NCBI GenBank assembly: GCA_030627905.1
Contig: DAOVRZ010000074.1
Location: forward strand, 1 to 29,498
DNA: 29,498 nucleotides
Source: JAGMES01 sp023128035
GTDB lineage: Bacteria; Bacillota; Halanaerobiia; DY22613
Direction of reading: 5' to 3'
Positions 1-9,714 of this stretch are shown in pieces. The notes below the pieces were generated by a model. That model ran no database searches. It saw only the letters and a program-made list of their open reading frames with translations, and was not told the DNA's origin. The position numbers and the translations under genes were made by a program. Position 1 is the first letter of the stretch. Each line of letters begins with the position of its first letter.

Positions 1-2
1 AT

Positions 3-176
3 GCTTTTGCTGAATTAGCATTCAGTAGAGATCAAGATATAGATTGCTTGAAGCTGTTATATGAGATAACATTATTTAAGTATTTACAATCTTTAAGATA
101 TGGTGATGAATCTGAATATGTATTTTACCGTAGTGAATATGAGAAATACAGAAATAATTTAGAAAGAAGGACTTAG
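3..176 (+). CDS. 3' end of an unidentified protein (partial)
   Basis: Reading frame 3 is open from the window edge to a TAG at 174-176, giving 57 residues with no start in view. The peptide is charged and rich in Tyr, Leu and Glu, ending RNNLERRT, and looks helical. I do not recognise a family and no motif is visible. It is followed 45 bp later by a separate small gene with its own ribosome binding site. The frame could be a real C-terminus or, given the decay just downstream, part of another broken gene. Confidence 0.5.
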   Translation, partial: AFAELAFSRDQDIDCLKLLYEITLFKYLQSLRYGDESEYVFYRSEYEKYRNNLERRT

Positions 177-221
177 CAAGTAATAAAAAGAAATATAAAT
201 ATAAAGAAAGGAGGAAAAGGA

Positions 222-460
222 ATGAAAAAAATAATGTGTCTTGTATTAATTTGTTTTTGTTTGTTAATTAATTCAAGTGTTATATTAGCTGGAGGGTCTG
301 ATTTACCAGTTTTGGAATCTGAAGAAATAGTAATGTGTGGACCTTGGGTTCCTATTGGAGATTGAGTTTTGTTATAAACCCTACTTTCGCAGTTGAGTTA
401 GAAATAAAGGAAACAAAAGGCGCTACTGTATATGATTCAAAAAGGACAGCATGGAAATAG
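222..460 (+). pseudogene. Small secreted protein gene, probably frameshifted
   Basis: ATG 222 follows a strong AAAGGAGG at 207-214. The intact part (222-365) encodes 47 residues: MKK, a hydrophobic core (IMCLVLICFCLLINSSVILA) and a likely signal-peptidase site near LAG, so the product would be exported. A mature peptide of only about 24 residues ends GPWVPIGD at TGA 363-365. Coding-like sequence continues in frame 2 from about 362 to TAG 458-460, reading FVINPTFAVELEIKETKG and ending AWK. The original product was therefore probably about 80 residues and has suffered an indel near 360. Alternatively the 47-residue product is real and the rest is chance. I do not recognise the family. The hairpin at 463-496 ends the unit. 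Confidence 0.5.
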
Positions 461-462
461 TG

Positions 463-496
463 AAATAAGCAATTGATCAATTGCTTATTTTTTTTT
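463..496 (+). terminator. Intrinsic terminator
   Basis: A perfect inverted repeat, AAATAAGCAATTGA followed by its complement, spans 463-490 and runs directly into a T tract ending at 496. It sits 3 bp after the second stop of the small secreted-protein gene and separates that unit from hsdM. Confidence 0.8.
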
Positions 497-598
497 GCCA
501 AAATCAAATTATGCTATGTTAAAGGAACAAAGCTAACAAATGAAGAAATAAATAATAGATATAAGGTGACTGTAGCTATTTTGAAAGGAGATACATCT

Positions 599-2924
599 AT
601 GAGCAGTAAATTATCATTAGCAAAATTAGAAAGCCTATTATTTAAAGCAGCAGATGTATTAAGGGGTAAGATGGAGGCAAGTGAATATAAGGAATATATC
701 TTTGGTATGTTTTTCTTAAAAAGATTATCGGATCAATTTCAGGAGAAGCAAAATGAGTTAAGAAAAAAATATGAGGATGCTGGTTGGAGTAAAGAAAAGA
801 TAGAGGGACAGATAATAAAACCTGAAAGATATAGGGAAACCTTTTTTGTTCCTGAAGATGCAAGATGGAATTATGTTGAAGATGGTAAAAATGAAGGGCT
901 GGCCCATGTTAAAAAAGATGTAGCTGATGCATTAAATAAAGCATTATTTGCTATAGAAGAAGCGAATATTAACAAGCTAGAAGGCGTTTTAAAGGGCATA
1001 GATTTTACTAAAAAAGTAGGCAAGACCTCTATGAAAGACTCTACATTGATAGAATTTATTAATGTGTTTAACGATATTCCAATGAAGAATGAAGATTTTG
1101 AATCACCTGATTTGTTGGGGGCTGCCTATGAGTATCTTATTAAATATTTTGCAAGTTCAGCTGGAAAAAAAGGCGGAGAATTTTATACACCTTCAGAAAT
1201 AGTTTCTTGTTTAGTTAAAATTATTAAACCAGAAGAAGGTCACGAAATATATGACCCTACCTATGGTTCTGGTGGTATGCTTATATTATATTGAAGAAAA
1301 CGGTGGAGATTCAAGGGATATGTTTTTATATGGTCAAGAGCTTGCTGGATCCACCTGGTCTATGTGTAAAATGAATATGATACTTCATGATATCGTAAAG
1401 TTTGATATAGCTAATGAAGATACCCTTATCGATCCACACTTTTTTGATGAGAAAGGGGAGTTAAAGAGATTTGATAGAGTCATTGCAAATCCACCTTTTT
1501 CGCAGAATTATTCAAAAAAAGAGATGGAATATAAAGAAAGATTTGAATTTGGATTTACTCCAGAGAGTGGTAAAAAGGCAGACCTTATGTTCTTGCAACA
1601 CATGGTAGCATCCCTTAAAGAGAATGGTAAAATGGCATGTATATTACCTCATGGTGTTCTTTTTAGAGGTGGTGAAGAAAAGGATATAAGAGAAGGACTT
1701 ATTACAAAAGATGATAGATGTTTAATAGAAGCAATAGTAGGACTACCATCTGGATTATTTTATGGAACAGGGATACCGGCTTGTATAATTGTTATAAATA
1801 TGAATGGGGCAAAAGAAAGAAAGGAAATATTGTTTATTAACGCCGATAAAGACTACAAAGAAGGAAAGAATCAGAATATATTAAGACCACAGGATATTCA
1901 AAAGATTGTTCATACTTATGATAATAAAGCAGAGACAGAGAAGTATTCTAGACTTGTATTAATAGAAGAGATAGAAAAGGAAGGCTTTAATCTTAACATC
2001 AGAAGATATATAGATAATTCAGACGATGCAGAAAAAAATGATGTAACAGGACATCTTTATGGTGGAGTTCCAAAAAGTGAAGTTCATGATAATATCGAGC
2101 TATGTAAAAAACAGGGTTTTAATATTCTTAAAATGTTTGAAGAAAAAAATGATAAATACTTTGAGTTTATAGATGAGATGAGTAGAAAAGAAGATATAAA
2201 GGATTTTATCGAAAATGATGAAGGTGTAAGGGGTAAAAGAGTTAGTATAAACAAAGAATTCTTAGACTGGTGGCAAAGTGTAAAAATAAAAGTATCCAAT
2301 CTTGATGATGTAAAAGATGTGGTAGAGGTTAAAAATGAACTAATTAAGTCCTTTGTAGATACGTTCATTTCTTTTGAATCCCTTGATACAAATCAATTAG
2401 AAGGGGTGTTTGTATCTTTCTATGATGAGATAAAGGATGATTTAAAGGCAATAGCAGCATCTGGTTGGATTTCAAACCTCTTAACGATGGGAGAAATAAT
2501 TGATTTACAACTTAGTGACTTAAGAGAGAAAGTTAAGAATAAAGAAGTGAGTGGGCTTACATTATCAAGATATGAAAAGATATATGAGCTTATCAAAGAT
2601 CAAAGAGAAGGAATACTAGAGAAATTATTTGATGATAAAAAACTGAAAGAGTCAGAATACAATGTATTGAACCTTTTGATTATAGGAGCATCCAATAAAG
2701 TAATAGATGACGAAGTAGAAGCAACAGTACTTGATAGATTTTATAGGAGATTAATTGAAATTATGAATTCATTCTTACAAGATGAACTTCAAAGCATTGT
2801 AAGAATGATAGAAAATCTGTGGGATAATTATAAAGCATCCCTTAATTGGATATTGGAAGAAAGAGAAACGGTAAGAAATGAGTTAAATGACTTCTTAAAA
2901 GAACTTGGATATGATGCAGTATAG
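599..2924 (+). pseudogene. hsdM: Type I restriction-modification methylase subunit HsdM, frameshifted
   Basis: HsdM is the N6-adenine methyltransferase subunit of type I R-M systems. ATG 599 is chosen because GAAAGGAG lies at 583-590; the frame is open upstream to 473 but that part is not HsdM-like. The N-terminal part (599-1294) has the helical HsdM_N region and the SAM motif DPTYGSGGMLI, then stops at TGA 1292. The rest continues in frame 3 from YIEENGGDSRDMFLYGQE, with the catalytic NPPF motif at about 1488-1499, to TAG 2922. Homologues normally read MLI-E-S-x-x-YIEEN, so roughly 8-11 bases appear to be lost at about 1280-1290. The reconstructed product would be about 775 residues, longer than EcoKI HsdM because of a charged helical C-terminal extension. 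The break falls just after motif I, so neither piece should methylate DNA. Confidence 0.88.
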
Positions 2925-2939
2925 GTTGGGGGTGATAAT

Positions 2940-4153
2940 GTGGAAGAGGTAAGAAATATACCTGAAGGATGGGAAGAGAAAAAAATTGGAGAACTATTAA
3001 AAATTAAACATGGTAAAAGTCAAAAAGAAGTAGAAGATAGTAAAGGGAAATATCCTATTTTAGGCTCTGGAGGTCAAATAGGATGGTCAAAAAAACCTTT
3101 ATATAAGAAAGAATCTGTTTTAATTGGGAGAAAGGGCACAATTAATAAACCACAATATATAAACATTCCTTTTTGGACAATTGATACTTTATTTTATAGT
3201 GATATAAAAAAGAGTATGTACCATTATGGATATATTATAAATTTTGTACAATTAATTGGATTAAGTACAATGAAGCGTCTGGTGTACCAAGTTTAAGTGC
3301 AGTTACTATAGAATCAGTATCATTAGTTATACCTAAATCAAATAAAGAACAAACTAAAATAGCAAAAATACTCTCAACTCTAGACCAAAACATAGAAAAA
3401 ACTGAACAAACAATAGAAAAATATAAAAAGATAAAAAGTGGTCTTATGAATGACCTTCTTACAGGGAAGATAAGGATTAAGGATGGTAAATGGGCCAACG
3501 AAACAGAATTTAAGGAAGTAGAAGGTGTTGGTAGGATACCGAAGGATTGGGGAGTAGGGACTATTAAAAATTTATCTAGATTAGTTGGTGGATATGCTTT
3601 TTCTAGTGAAAACTCAAGTGAAAATGGTGCAAGGTGGCTAAAAATAGCAAATGTTGGATTCAACAAGGTAAAGTGGGATGCAATTTCTTATTTACCTATC
3701 TCATTTATGGACAAGTTTTTTGATTATATTTTGAGAGAGAATGATATTGTTATCGCAATGACACGACCACTAATAGGTAGAAATTTAAAAATATCATTTC
3801 TAAGTTTACGTGATGCACCAGCTATGTTAAATTAAAGAGTAGGGAAATTTGAGTTTAATGATGAAAATGATAGATATTTTTTATACTATAGCATTCAATA
3901 CGAAAATTCAATTAGGCAAATAGAATTAAACATTTTAGGTACTGATCCACCAAATATAAGTGGTGGACAAATAGAAAGTATTATAATTACTTTGCCGAAA
4001 GAAAATGAAAGAAAAGAAATAGGAAAAATTTTAATGAAACAAGACCAACTCATCAAAAAAGAAGAGCAATACCTGCAAAAACTCAAAAAACTAAAAGCAG
4101 GACTTATGGAAGATTTGCTAACTGGAAAAGTAAGAGTAAAAACAGAGGATTGA
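2940..4153 (+). pseudogene. hsdS: Type I R-M specificity subunit HsdS, frameshift plus nonsense codon
   Basis: HsdS supplies DNA recognition through two target-recognition domains (TRDs) separated by conserved helices. GTG 2940 follows GGGGGTG; the ATG just before it runs into a stop. TRD1 begins IPEGWEEKKIGELL and stays in frame 3 to about 3255. The frame then changes to 2, where YNEASGVPSLSAVTIESV and the central helix KKIKSGLMNDLLTGKIR continue; a one-base loss near 3250-3260 is the simplest explanation. TRD2 (IPKDWGVGTIKNLSRLVGG) meets TAA at 3833-3835, where homologues read LNQRVGKF, so CAA has become TAA. After it the same frame resumes RVGKFEFN and ends with LKAGLMEDLLTGKVRVK at TGA 4151. 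Two independent lesions make it non-functional. It lies 15 bp after hsdM. Confidence 0.88.
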
Positions 4154-4176
4154 GGTGTATAAAAAGGGGAGATTAT

Positions 4177-6952
4177 ATGACTGAATATCTATTGGTTGAA
4201 AAACCATTTTTAGATCAGCTCAAAGACTTAAACTGGACAATCATAAATCATGGGGAAAAATGTATACCACAAAACCCTAAAGATAGTCTACGTGATAACT
4301 TTAGAGAGATAGTCATAAAAAAAGAGTTTAAAAAGTGGGTTAAGAAAATTAACACAACAGATGAAGGAATAGAATGGCTCACAAACAACTTGATGAACTA
4401 TATAACATGATTACAAAGACAAATTTTCAAAACCCCCTCGAACACAACAAAGCAATCACAGATTTATTAATAGGTACAAAACCAAGAGTAGATAAAAATG
4501 AGATCACAGGGCAGGAAAATCCTGCCGTTAAACTCATTGATTTTGAAACTCCAAAAAACAATGAGTTTCTTGCGATCAATCAATTTAGAATAGATACAGT
4601 AGGAACAGCAAAAAAATTCATAATACCTGACATTGTACTATTTGTAAATGGTATCCCACTGGTGGTTGTTGAGTGCAAACTACCATCTTCCTTTGCTTCA
4701 GATGCTATGGAAGAAGGGATAAGACAATTACTAAGATACCAAAACAGAAGATTAAATACAGAAGGAAAAAGAGAAAAAGAAGGAGAAGAAGCACTTTTCT
4801 ATTATAATCAATTTATGATCTCAACCTATGGAGAGAAAGCAAGGGTAGGAACTATTTCATCTGATTATGAACATTATTTGGAATGGAAGAGTATATATCC
4901 AAAGAAGTATAAAATCTTTGATGCTCCACTAGGTAAGGTGCGTTCTCAAGAAACCCTTATACAGGGAATGCTAAATAAAGAGAACTTATTAAAGATAGTA
5001 AAGCATTTTACCATGTTTAAACCAATAGAAGCTAAAAAAGAAGTTAAAATTGTTTGTAGATACCAGCAATTTAGAGCAGTCCAAAAGATCATTGATAAAC
5101 TGCTTAGAGGAGATACTTACTTAGATAGAAGCGGTGTCATATGGCATACTCAAGGTTCAGGAAAAAGCTTTACTATGGTCTTTTTAGTAAGACAGATGCG
5201 TTTTATGGACAAACTAAAGGATTATAAGATTATCATGGTAAATGATAGAACAGACCTTGAAGAACAGCTAGGTGAAACTGCTAAACTTACTGGAGAAACC
5301 GTACACTATGTTGACAGAGCAAATCAACTAAAACCCAAGCTATCAGGAAATAGTTCAAACCTTACTCTAGTAATGATGCATAAGTTTGGCGATAAGATAC
5401 AGGAGAAAAAACTTGCCAATAGCTTGATTGAATCTGGAATAATAGAAAAAGATATGCTGCCAGAAATAGAGGAACTTGGTACAGTAAATGAATCTGAAAG
5501 AATACTTATTTTAATTGATGAATCCCATAGAACACAAAATAATCCTTTTGGACTCGCAGGAAACTTATTTAAGGCGTTCCCAAAATCTACAATGATAGCC
5601 TTTACAGGTACACCACTTATAACTGAAAGACATAAAAAGAAGACTATAGATATTTTTGGTGGTGAATATATAGATGAATATAAAGCTAAAGAATCTGTGA
5701 AGGATGGGGCTACTTTACAAATATTATACATAGGCAGAAAAGATAATATTAAGATAGTTAAAGAAGCTCAGTTTGACTTTGAATTTGATGAACTATTTAA
5801 GAATAAGACAGAAAAAGAGATCGAAGAAATCAATAAAAGATATGGAACCTACAGAGATTTTCTTGAAAGTGATGACCACATAAAGACCGTTTCAAAGGAT
5901 ATTATTGCTCATTACTCCAGCGAAATCTTAAAAAACGGGTTCAAGGCTCAGGTCGTATGTGTATCAAGAATTGCTACAGTAAAATATAAAAATTATCTAG
6001 ACGAAGCCATTAAAGAAAAGATTATCGAGTTTGAAAATGCCTACATGAAAGATGATGAATTAATAAAAAAATTAAAGTTTCTAAAAACCGCGGTAGTCAT
6101 TTCTAATGAAGTAAACGAGCCTTCTGATATGACAAGGCTATCAAAGGAATCAAAAAGATTAAATGCTGTTAGTAACTTCAAGAAAGAATATAACTACGAC
6201 AAGCCAGAAACAAGTATTGGTATATTGATAGTCTGTAGCCGACTTCTAACAGGCTTTGATGCACCAGTAGAGCAGGTTATGTATTTGGAAAAGATTATGA
6301 AAGAACATACTCTTTTCCAGGCGATAACTAGAGTTAATAGAACCTATAAAAATAAAAAGACAGGTTACATAGTTGATTATGTAGGAATTTCGGGTCATCT
6401 TGCAGAAACTTTGCGTGTTTACAGTGGTGATGAAGTTAGAGCTTTAGCTGATATTAATACAGAAAAACCAATTCTCAGAGATAGATATAATAGACTTATT
6501 AATTTATTCGTAGATCAAGGTGTAGCCAAAATAGAAGATTATGTTTTGTATAAAATTAAAGACCCGATCAAACAGTATGAAGTATTAGAAAAGTGTATTG
6601 AGGTTTGTGAAAATGTACAAACCAGGGCACGATTTGACGTATATTATAAAAGATATCTTGCCAGCATTGATATACTTATCAACTTTGATATTGATGTAAA
6701 GTACACGGTTGGTATGAAGGCCTTTGGACACATACAAGCAAGAATAAGACATAGATATAAAGATGAAAGTGTTAATCTTGCTGGGGTTGGAGAAAAGAGA
6801 TTAACCTAAAAAGAAAAACAGACCCTGCATTGCATGATAGTTTTTTAGAAAAATTAAAAGAGATACTTAAAAGATATTCAGAAGATATGGAAGCAAGATT
6901 TAAGGCTTTGGAAGAATTGTATGAAGAAATGATAGAGAAAAAACTAAATTAG
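4177..6952 (+). pseudogene. hsdR: Type I R-M endonuclease/translocase subunit HsdR, frameshifted and internally deleted
   Basis: HsdR is the ATP-dependent translocase and nuclease subunit. ATG 4177 follows AAGGGGAG at 4164-4171. The first about 68 residues (MTEYLLVEKPFLDQL...) are in frame 1. Near 4380-4390 the frame changes to 3, so the first frame ends at TGA 4408 while ELYNMITKTNFQNP continues in frame 3. The nuclease motif (IPDIVLFVNGIPLVVVECK), Walker A (HTQGSGKS, about 5147-5168), DESH box, AFTGTP and QAITRVNR helicase motifs are all present. The frame ends at TAA 6807 after NLAGVGEKRLT. The true C-terminus (KRKTDPALHDSFLEKLKEIL ... EEMIEKKLN) follows in frame 2 to TAG 6950. Homologues have roughly 40-50 residues between these blocks, so a segment is deleted. 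The gene is not functional as it stands. Confidence 0.86.
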
Positions 6953-7160
6953 ATTTATAGTAAACTAGCTGAATGGGAAGATTTAAATTCTAGTAGGGTC
7001 AATAGACAGTTTAGAAGTGGTCAGGGTTTTTTATATCTTGGCTCATCTTATACATAAAGATCATGGTGACGATTTTTGGAACACAGTAGATAAAGTGTTG
7101 CCAGACTATTTAAAAAGAAAACAATGGCTTAGAGATAAGGGTGCTAGTCTGGACATTTAG
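6953..7160 (+). pseudogene. YgjP-like zinc metallohydrolase (DUF45/M48 family) remnant
   Basis: DUF45 (YgjP/SprT-like) metallohydrolase genes commonly follow hsdR in type I loci. Two fragments are recognisable. Frame 2 reads IYSKLAEWEDLNSSRVNRQF and GFLYLG, matching the N-terminal 'sGE-x-x-YLG' region, and stops at TAA 7055. Frame 3 reads LAHLIHKDHGDDFW, then KVLPDYLKRKQWLRDKGA to TAG 7158, matching the end of the HExxH zinc site and the usual C-terminus (H-x-x-H-x-x-x-FW ... PDYxxRKxWL). The middle of the protein, including HE of the zinc motif, is missing. The two parts overlap around CTTGGCTCAT, so a deletion brought them together. No intact homologue is in the window. Confidence 0.7.
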
Positions 7161-7266
7161 AGTGTTTTATATCAAAAAATTGCCAATAGGAAATAAACAA
7201 TCCCCAACATATAATTTTTTTTGCACAGCTCTCCTATGTGATTCATCTATTTTTAGCCGTTTTTTA

Positions 7267-7295
7267 TTGAAATTCCCGTAATTTAGAAGTATAAT
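7267..7295 (+). promoter_or_regulatory. SigA-type promoter of the amylase gene
   Basis: TTGAAA at 7267-7272 and TATAAT at 7290-7295 are separated by 17 bp. Transcription would start near 7302, about 40 bp upstream of the amylase ATG. The rest of the 7161-7344 gap shows no gene. Confidence 0.75.
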
Positions 7296-7305
7296 AAATA
7301 TTAGA

Positions 7306-7323
7306 TATGCAAACGTTTGCATA
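7306..7323 (+). promoter_or_regulatory. LacI-family operator (CcpA cre/MalR-like) before the amylase
   Basis: TATGCAAACGTTTGCATA is a perfect 18-bp palindrome with a central CG and the TGNAANCGNTTNCA pattern typical of LacI/CcpA-family sites. It covers roughly +4 to +21 relative to the inferred start, so a bound repressor would block transcription. No LacI-family gene is in the window, so whether a maltose-type regulator or CcpA binds is open. Confidence 0.8.
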
Positions 7324-7344
7324 AAATTAAAAGGAGGCTGTGCG

Positions 7345-9309
7345 ATGTTTAAAAGAGTTGGTGTTTTGTTATGTTTGGTGATGTTGTTCTGGGGAACGAT
7401 GGCTTTTGGTGCATCTAATGACAACAATGTTGAATGGGATGGTGTATTTCACGATCAGGGTCCGATGTACTTTAGTCCACAAGAACCTACTGCTAATGAC
7501 AATGCGTATATCAGATTACGGGTTTTTAAAAGTGATATCACTGGAGGAACTATTAAGTATTACGATAGTGGAGATGGACAGTTTCACTATGTAAATATGT
7601 ATTGGGTAAAAAATGACCCAACAGGAGTTTTTGATATCTGGGAAGGTGTTATATCAGGTAGTTCATCAACAAAATGGTATCGTTTGCAGATTAGTGATGG
7701 TTGGAAAAATGCCTGGTTGAACGCAAAGGGAATTTCTAGCAACGAACCTTCTCAGGGTGATTTCTGGATCGTTCCACAGTTTAGTACACCAGACTGGGTA
7801 AAAGATGCTATTTTTTATCAAATTTTCCCCGACCGCTTTTGTAATGGTAATACCAGTAATGATGTTGTAGATGGAGAATACGTCTATTTAGGTGATTCAG
7901 TAATTGCTAAGGGTTGGGATGAGTCTATGGATGGAGTGGGTCATGAATTTTATAATGGTGACTTAATTGGAGTTTATCAAAAATTACCTACATATTTGCA
8001 AGAAGAATTGGGGATTAATGCAATTTATTTAAACCCAATTTTCCAATCTCCAAATAACCATAAATATGATTGCCAGGATTTTTATTTAGTAGATCCTCAT
8101 TTTGGAAGTAATAATGACCTTGCCTATCTGGTTGACAAAGCACATAGTACCAATGATTTTGCTGGTGATTATCGTGTGAGTATTGTTTTAGATGGTGTTT
8201 TCAATCATACTGGAACATGGCATTATTGGTTTGACAAGGATAATGATTATGCTTCTTTAGGTGCTTATGAAAGTCAATCCAGTACATGGCGTTCTTTTTA
8301 TACTTTTAGTAATTGGCCAAATGATTATGTAAGTTGGTGGGGATTACCTACAATGCCAAAGTTAGATTTCTCAAGTACACAATTAGGTGATGAGATTTAT
8401 CGAAATTCTGATTCTGTTATTCAACATTATCTAAAAGCACCATATAATATTGATGGATGGCGTTTTGATGTAGCAAATGAGATTGGAAAGAATGGTACAG
8501 AGGAAGGAAATCATGAGATTTGGCAAGAGATCAGAACTTATATCAAGAGTGTGAATCCTGATGCTTATATGCTGGGAGAGTTCTGGGAAAATTCAGTAAG
8601 TTGGTTAGGTGGAGACCAGTGGGATGCTGCCATGAATTATTATGGTTTTATTATTCCTGTATCTAACTGGGTGGCTGGTAAAGATACTCATAATAATACT
8701 CAAGTAATTGATACAAATACTTTTGATATTCAATTAACTCAGAGATTGGCTGAAATTCCACGACAAGCTCAGTTGACAATGTTAAATTCTCTTTCTACTC
8801 ATGATACCGCTAGATTCTTATATCGAGCTGATGAAGATATTTGGAAGTTAAAAGTAGCAGCGGTCTTCCAGATGACCTTTATTGGAACACCATGTATTTA
8901 TTATGGGGATGAAATTGGGATGACTGGTGGTAATGATCCGTACAATCGTGCATCTTTCCGCTGGGATCCTGCAGATTGGAACAATGATATCCTGACTCTT
9001 TATAAGAATTTGATTCAGATTCGTAAAACATATCCAGCTTTGAAAACTGGTTCTTTTAAACCATTATTGGTAGATAACAATAATAAAATTTACTCTTTTG
9101 GACGTTGGGATGAAGATAATCGAATTATTGTAGCTTTAAATAATGATTCGACTAGTCATAATGTTACTGTAAATGCATGGCAACTGAGTATTCCTAATGG
9201 TGCTACTGTTACCGATGCTTTAACTGGTAATCAGTATACTGTGGTGAATGGACAGATTACTATTACTGGACTGTTTGGTCATACTGGAGCTATTCTTGTT
9301 CATGAATAA
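7345..9309 (+). CDS. Secreted GH13 alpha-amylase / neopullulanase-like glycosidase
   Basis: Predicted extracellular alpha-glucan hydrolase (starch, pullulan or cyclodextrins). The 654-residue product starts with a signal peptide (MFKRVGVLLCLVMLF...) likely cut after AFG, with no lipobox cysteine. An N-terminal beta-sandwich of CBM34/amylase-N type covers about 25-145. The GH13 barrel follows from PDWVKDAIFYQIFPDRF, with DGVFNHTG (region I), GWRFDVANE (nucleophile D375), LGEFWE (acid/base E412) and LSTHDTARF (stabiliser D487). A C-terminal beta domain covers about 565-654. The N-terminal module and the region sequences resemble the neopullulanase/cyclomaltodextrinase subgroup, many of which are intracellular, so export is notable. 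ATG 7345 follows AAAAGGAGG. It is monocistronic between its own promoter/operator and a terminator. Exact substrate is uncertain. Confidence 0.9.
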   Translation: MFKRVGVLLCLVMLFWGTMAFGASNDNNVEWDGVFHDQGPMYFSPQEPTANDNAYIRLRVFKSDITGGTIKYYDSGDGQFHYVNMYWVKNDPTGVFDIWEGVISGSSSTKWYRLQISDGWKNAWLNAKGISSNEPSQGDFWIVPQFSTPDWVKDAIFYQIFPDRFCNGNTSNDVVDGEYVYLGDSVIAKGWDESMDGVGHEFYNGDLIGVYQKLPTYLQEELGINAIYLNPIFQSPNNHKYDCQDFYLVDPHFGSNNDLAYLVDKAHSTNDFAGDYRVSIVLDGVFNHTGTWHYWFDKDNDYASLGAYESQSSTWRSFYTFSNWPNDYVSWWGLPTMPKLDFSSTQLGDEIYRNSDSVIQHYLKAPYNIDGWRFDVANEIGKNGTEEGNHEIWQEIRTYIKSVNPDAYMLGEFWENSVSWLGGDQWDAAMNYYGFIIPVSNWVAGKDTHNNTQVIDTNTFDIQLTQRLAEIPRQAQLTMLNSLSTHDTARFLYRADEDIWKLKVAAVFQMTFIGTPCIYYGDEIGMTGGNDPYNRASFRWDPADWNNDILTLYKNLIQIRKTYPALKTGSFKPLLVDNNNKIYSFGRWDEDNRIIVALNNDSTSHNVTVNAWQLSIPNGATVTDALTGNQYTVVNGQITITGLFGHTGAILVHE

Positions 9310-9321
9310 GCTACTTTTAAG

Positions 9322-9351
9322 AAAGGGTTCTCATATGAGAACCCTTTTTTT
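9322..9351 (+). terminator. Intrinsic terminator after the amylase
   Basis: AAAGGGTTCTCAT and its exact complement form a perfect 13-bp inverted repeat at 9322-9347, with the T tract running to 9351. It starts 13 bp after the amylase stop codon. Confidence 0.9.
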
Positions 9352-9353
9352 AT

Positions 9354-9589
9354 GATTTGAATGGTGAAGCAGATCAATACTGTTTGGAGAAACTATTACG
9401 TGGTGCGCCTAGTCCAGAGGTAATAATTTGGGTAACATAGTATCTAGCGATATTCTAGCTGTAGAAGCTTTAAGGAATGGATTAAGGGGTGACACTCTCA
9501 AAGATGTGGTAAACAGTAAATGAGATAAAAGAACAGGCTTTGTTCTGGGAAATTCACATTACTGTGTTATTTTGACGGGAAAAGGATAA
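9354..9589 (+). pseudogene. Degenerate coding remnant, family not recognised
   Basis: The 9352-9714 gap has no intact gene but contains protein-like stretches. Frame 3 (9354-9440) reads DLNGEADQYCLEKLLRGAPS and PEVIIWVT to a stop. Frame 2 then continues from about 9434 with GNIVSSDILAVEALRNGLRG and DTLKDVVNSK, meets TGA 9521-9523, and resumes in the same frame with TGFVLGNSHYCVILTGKG to TAA 9587. The joined pieces look like one gene broken by a frameshift and a nonsense codon. No start or ribosome binding site is visible, so the 5' end is missing. I cannot name the family. From 9590 to 9700 I see nothing. Confidence 0.35.
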
Positions 9590-9714
9590 GAACAGCTAAA
9601 CATAGTTAATTCTATCCCACTTATTTTTCGCATATTATGTAATAGTCTAGTTTAGGAGTTGAGATTTACTGCGCTTTTTATTAAGCTTTTTGGTCAATAA
9701 AGGAGCGATAAGTA

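Noticed and set aside
463..490. Palindrome AAATAAGCAATTGA... as an operator for hsdM
   Set aside because: A long T tract follows immediately and it lies just after a stop codon, so a terminator is the simpler reading.
1251..1294. Programmed frameshift between the two hsdM frames
   Set aside because: No slippery heptamer or stimulatory structure is evident, several conserved residues (ES-x-x after MLI) are missing, and neighbouring genes carry other lesions. Deletion fits better.
2940..4153. Phase-variable, invertible hsdS
   Set aside because: There is only one hsdS, with no second partial copy, no flanking inverted repeats and no recombinase gene. The DLLTGK repeats inside it are the normal conserved helices.
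599..7160. Sequencing or assembly errors as the sole cause of the broken genes
   Set aside because: The roughly 18 kb of housekeeping and recycling genes from 10195 to 28112 have no broken frame, and the hsd lesions include a nonsense substitution and multi-codon deletions. Single-base indels at individual sites could still be errors.
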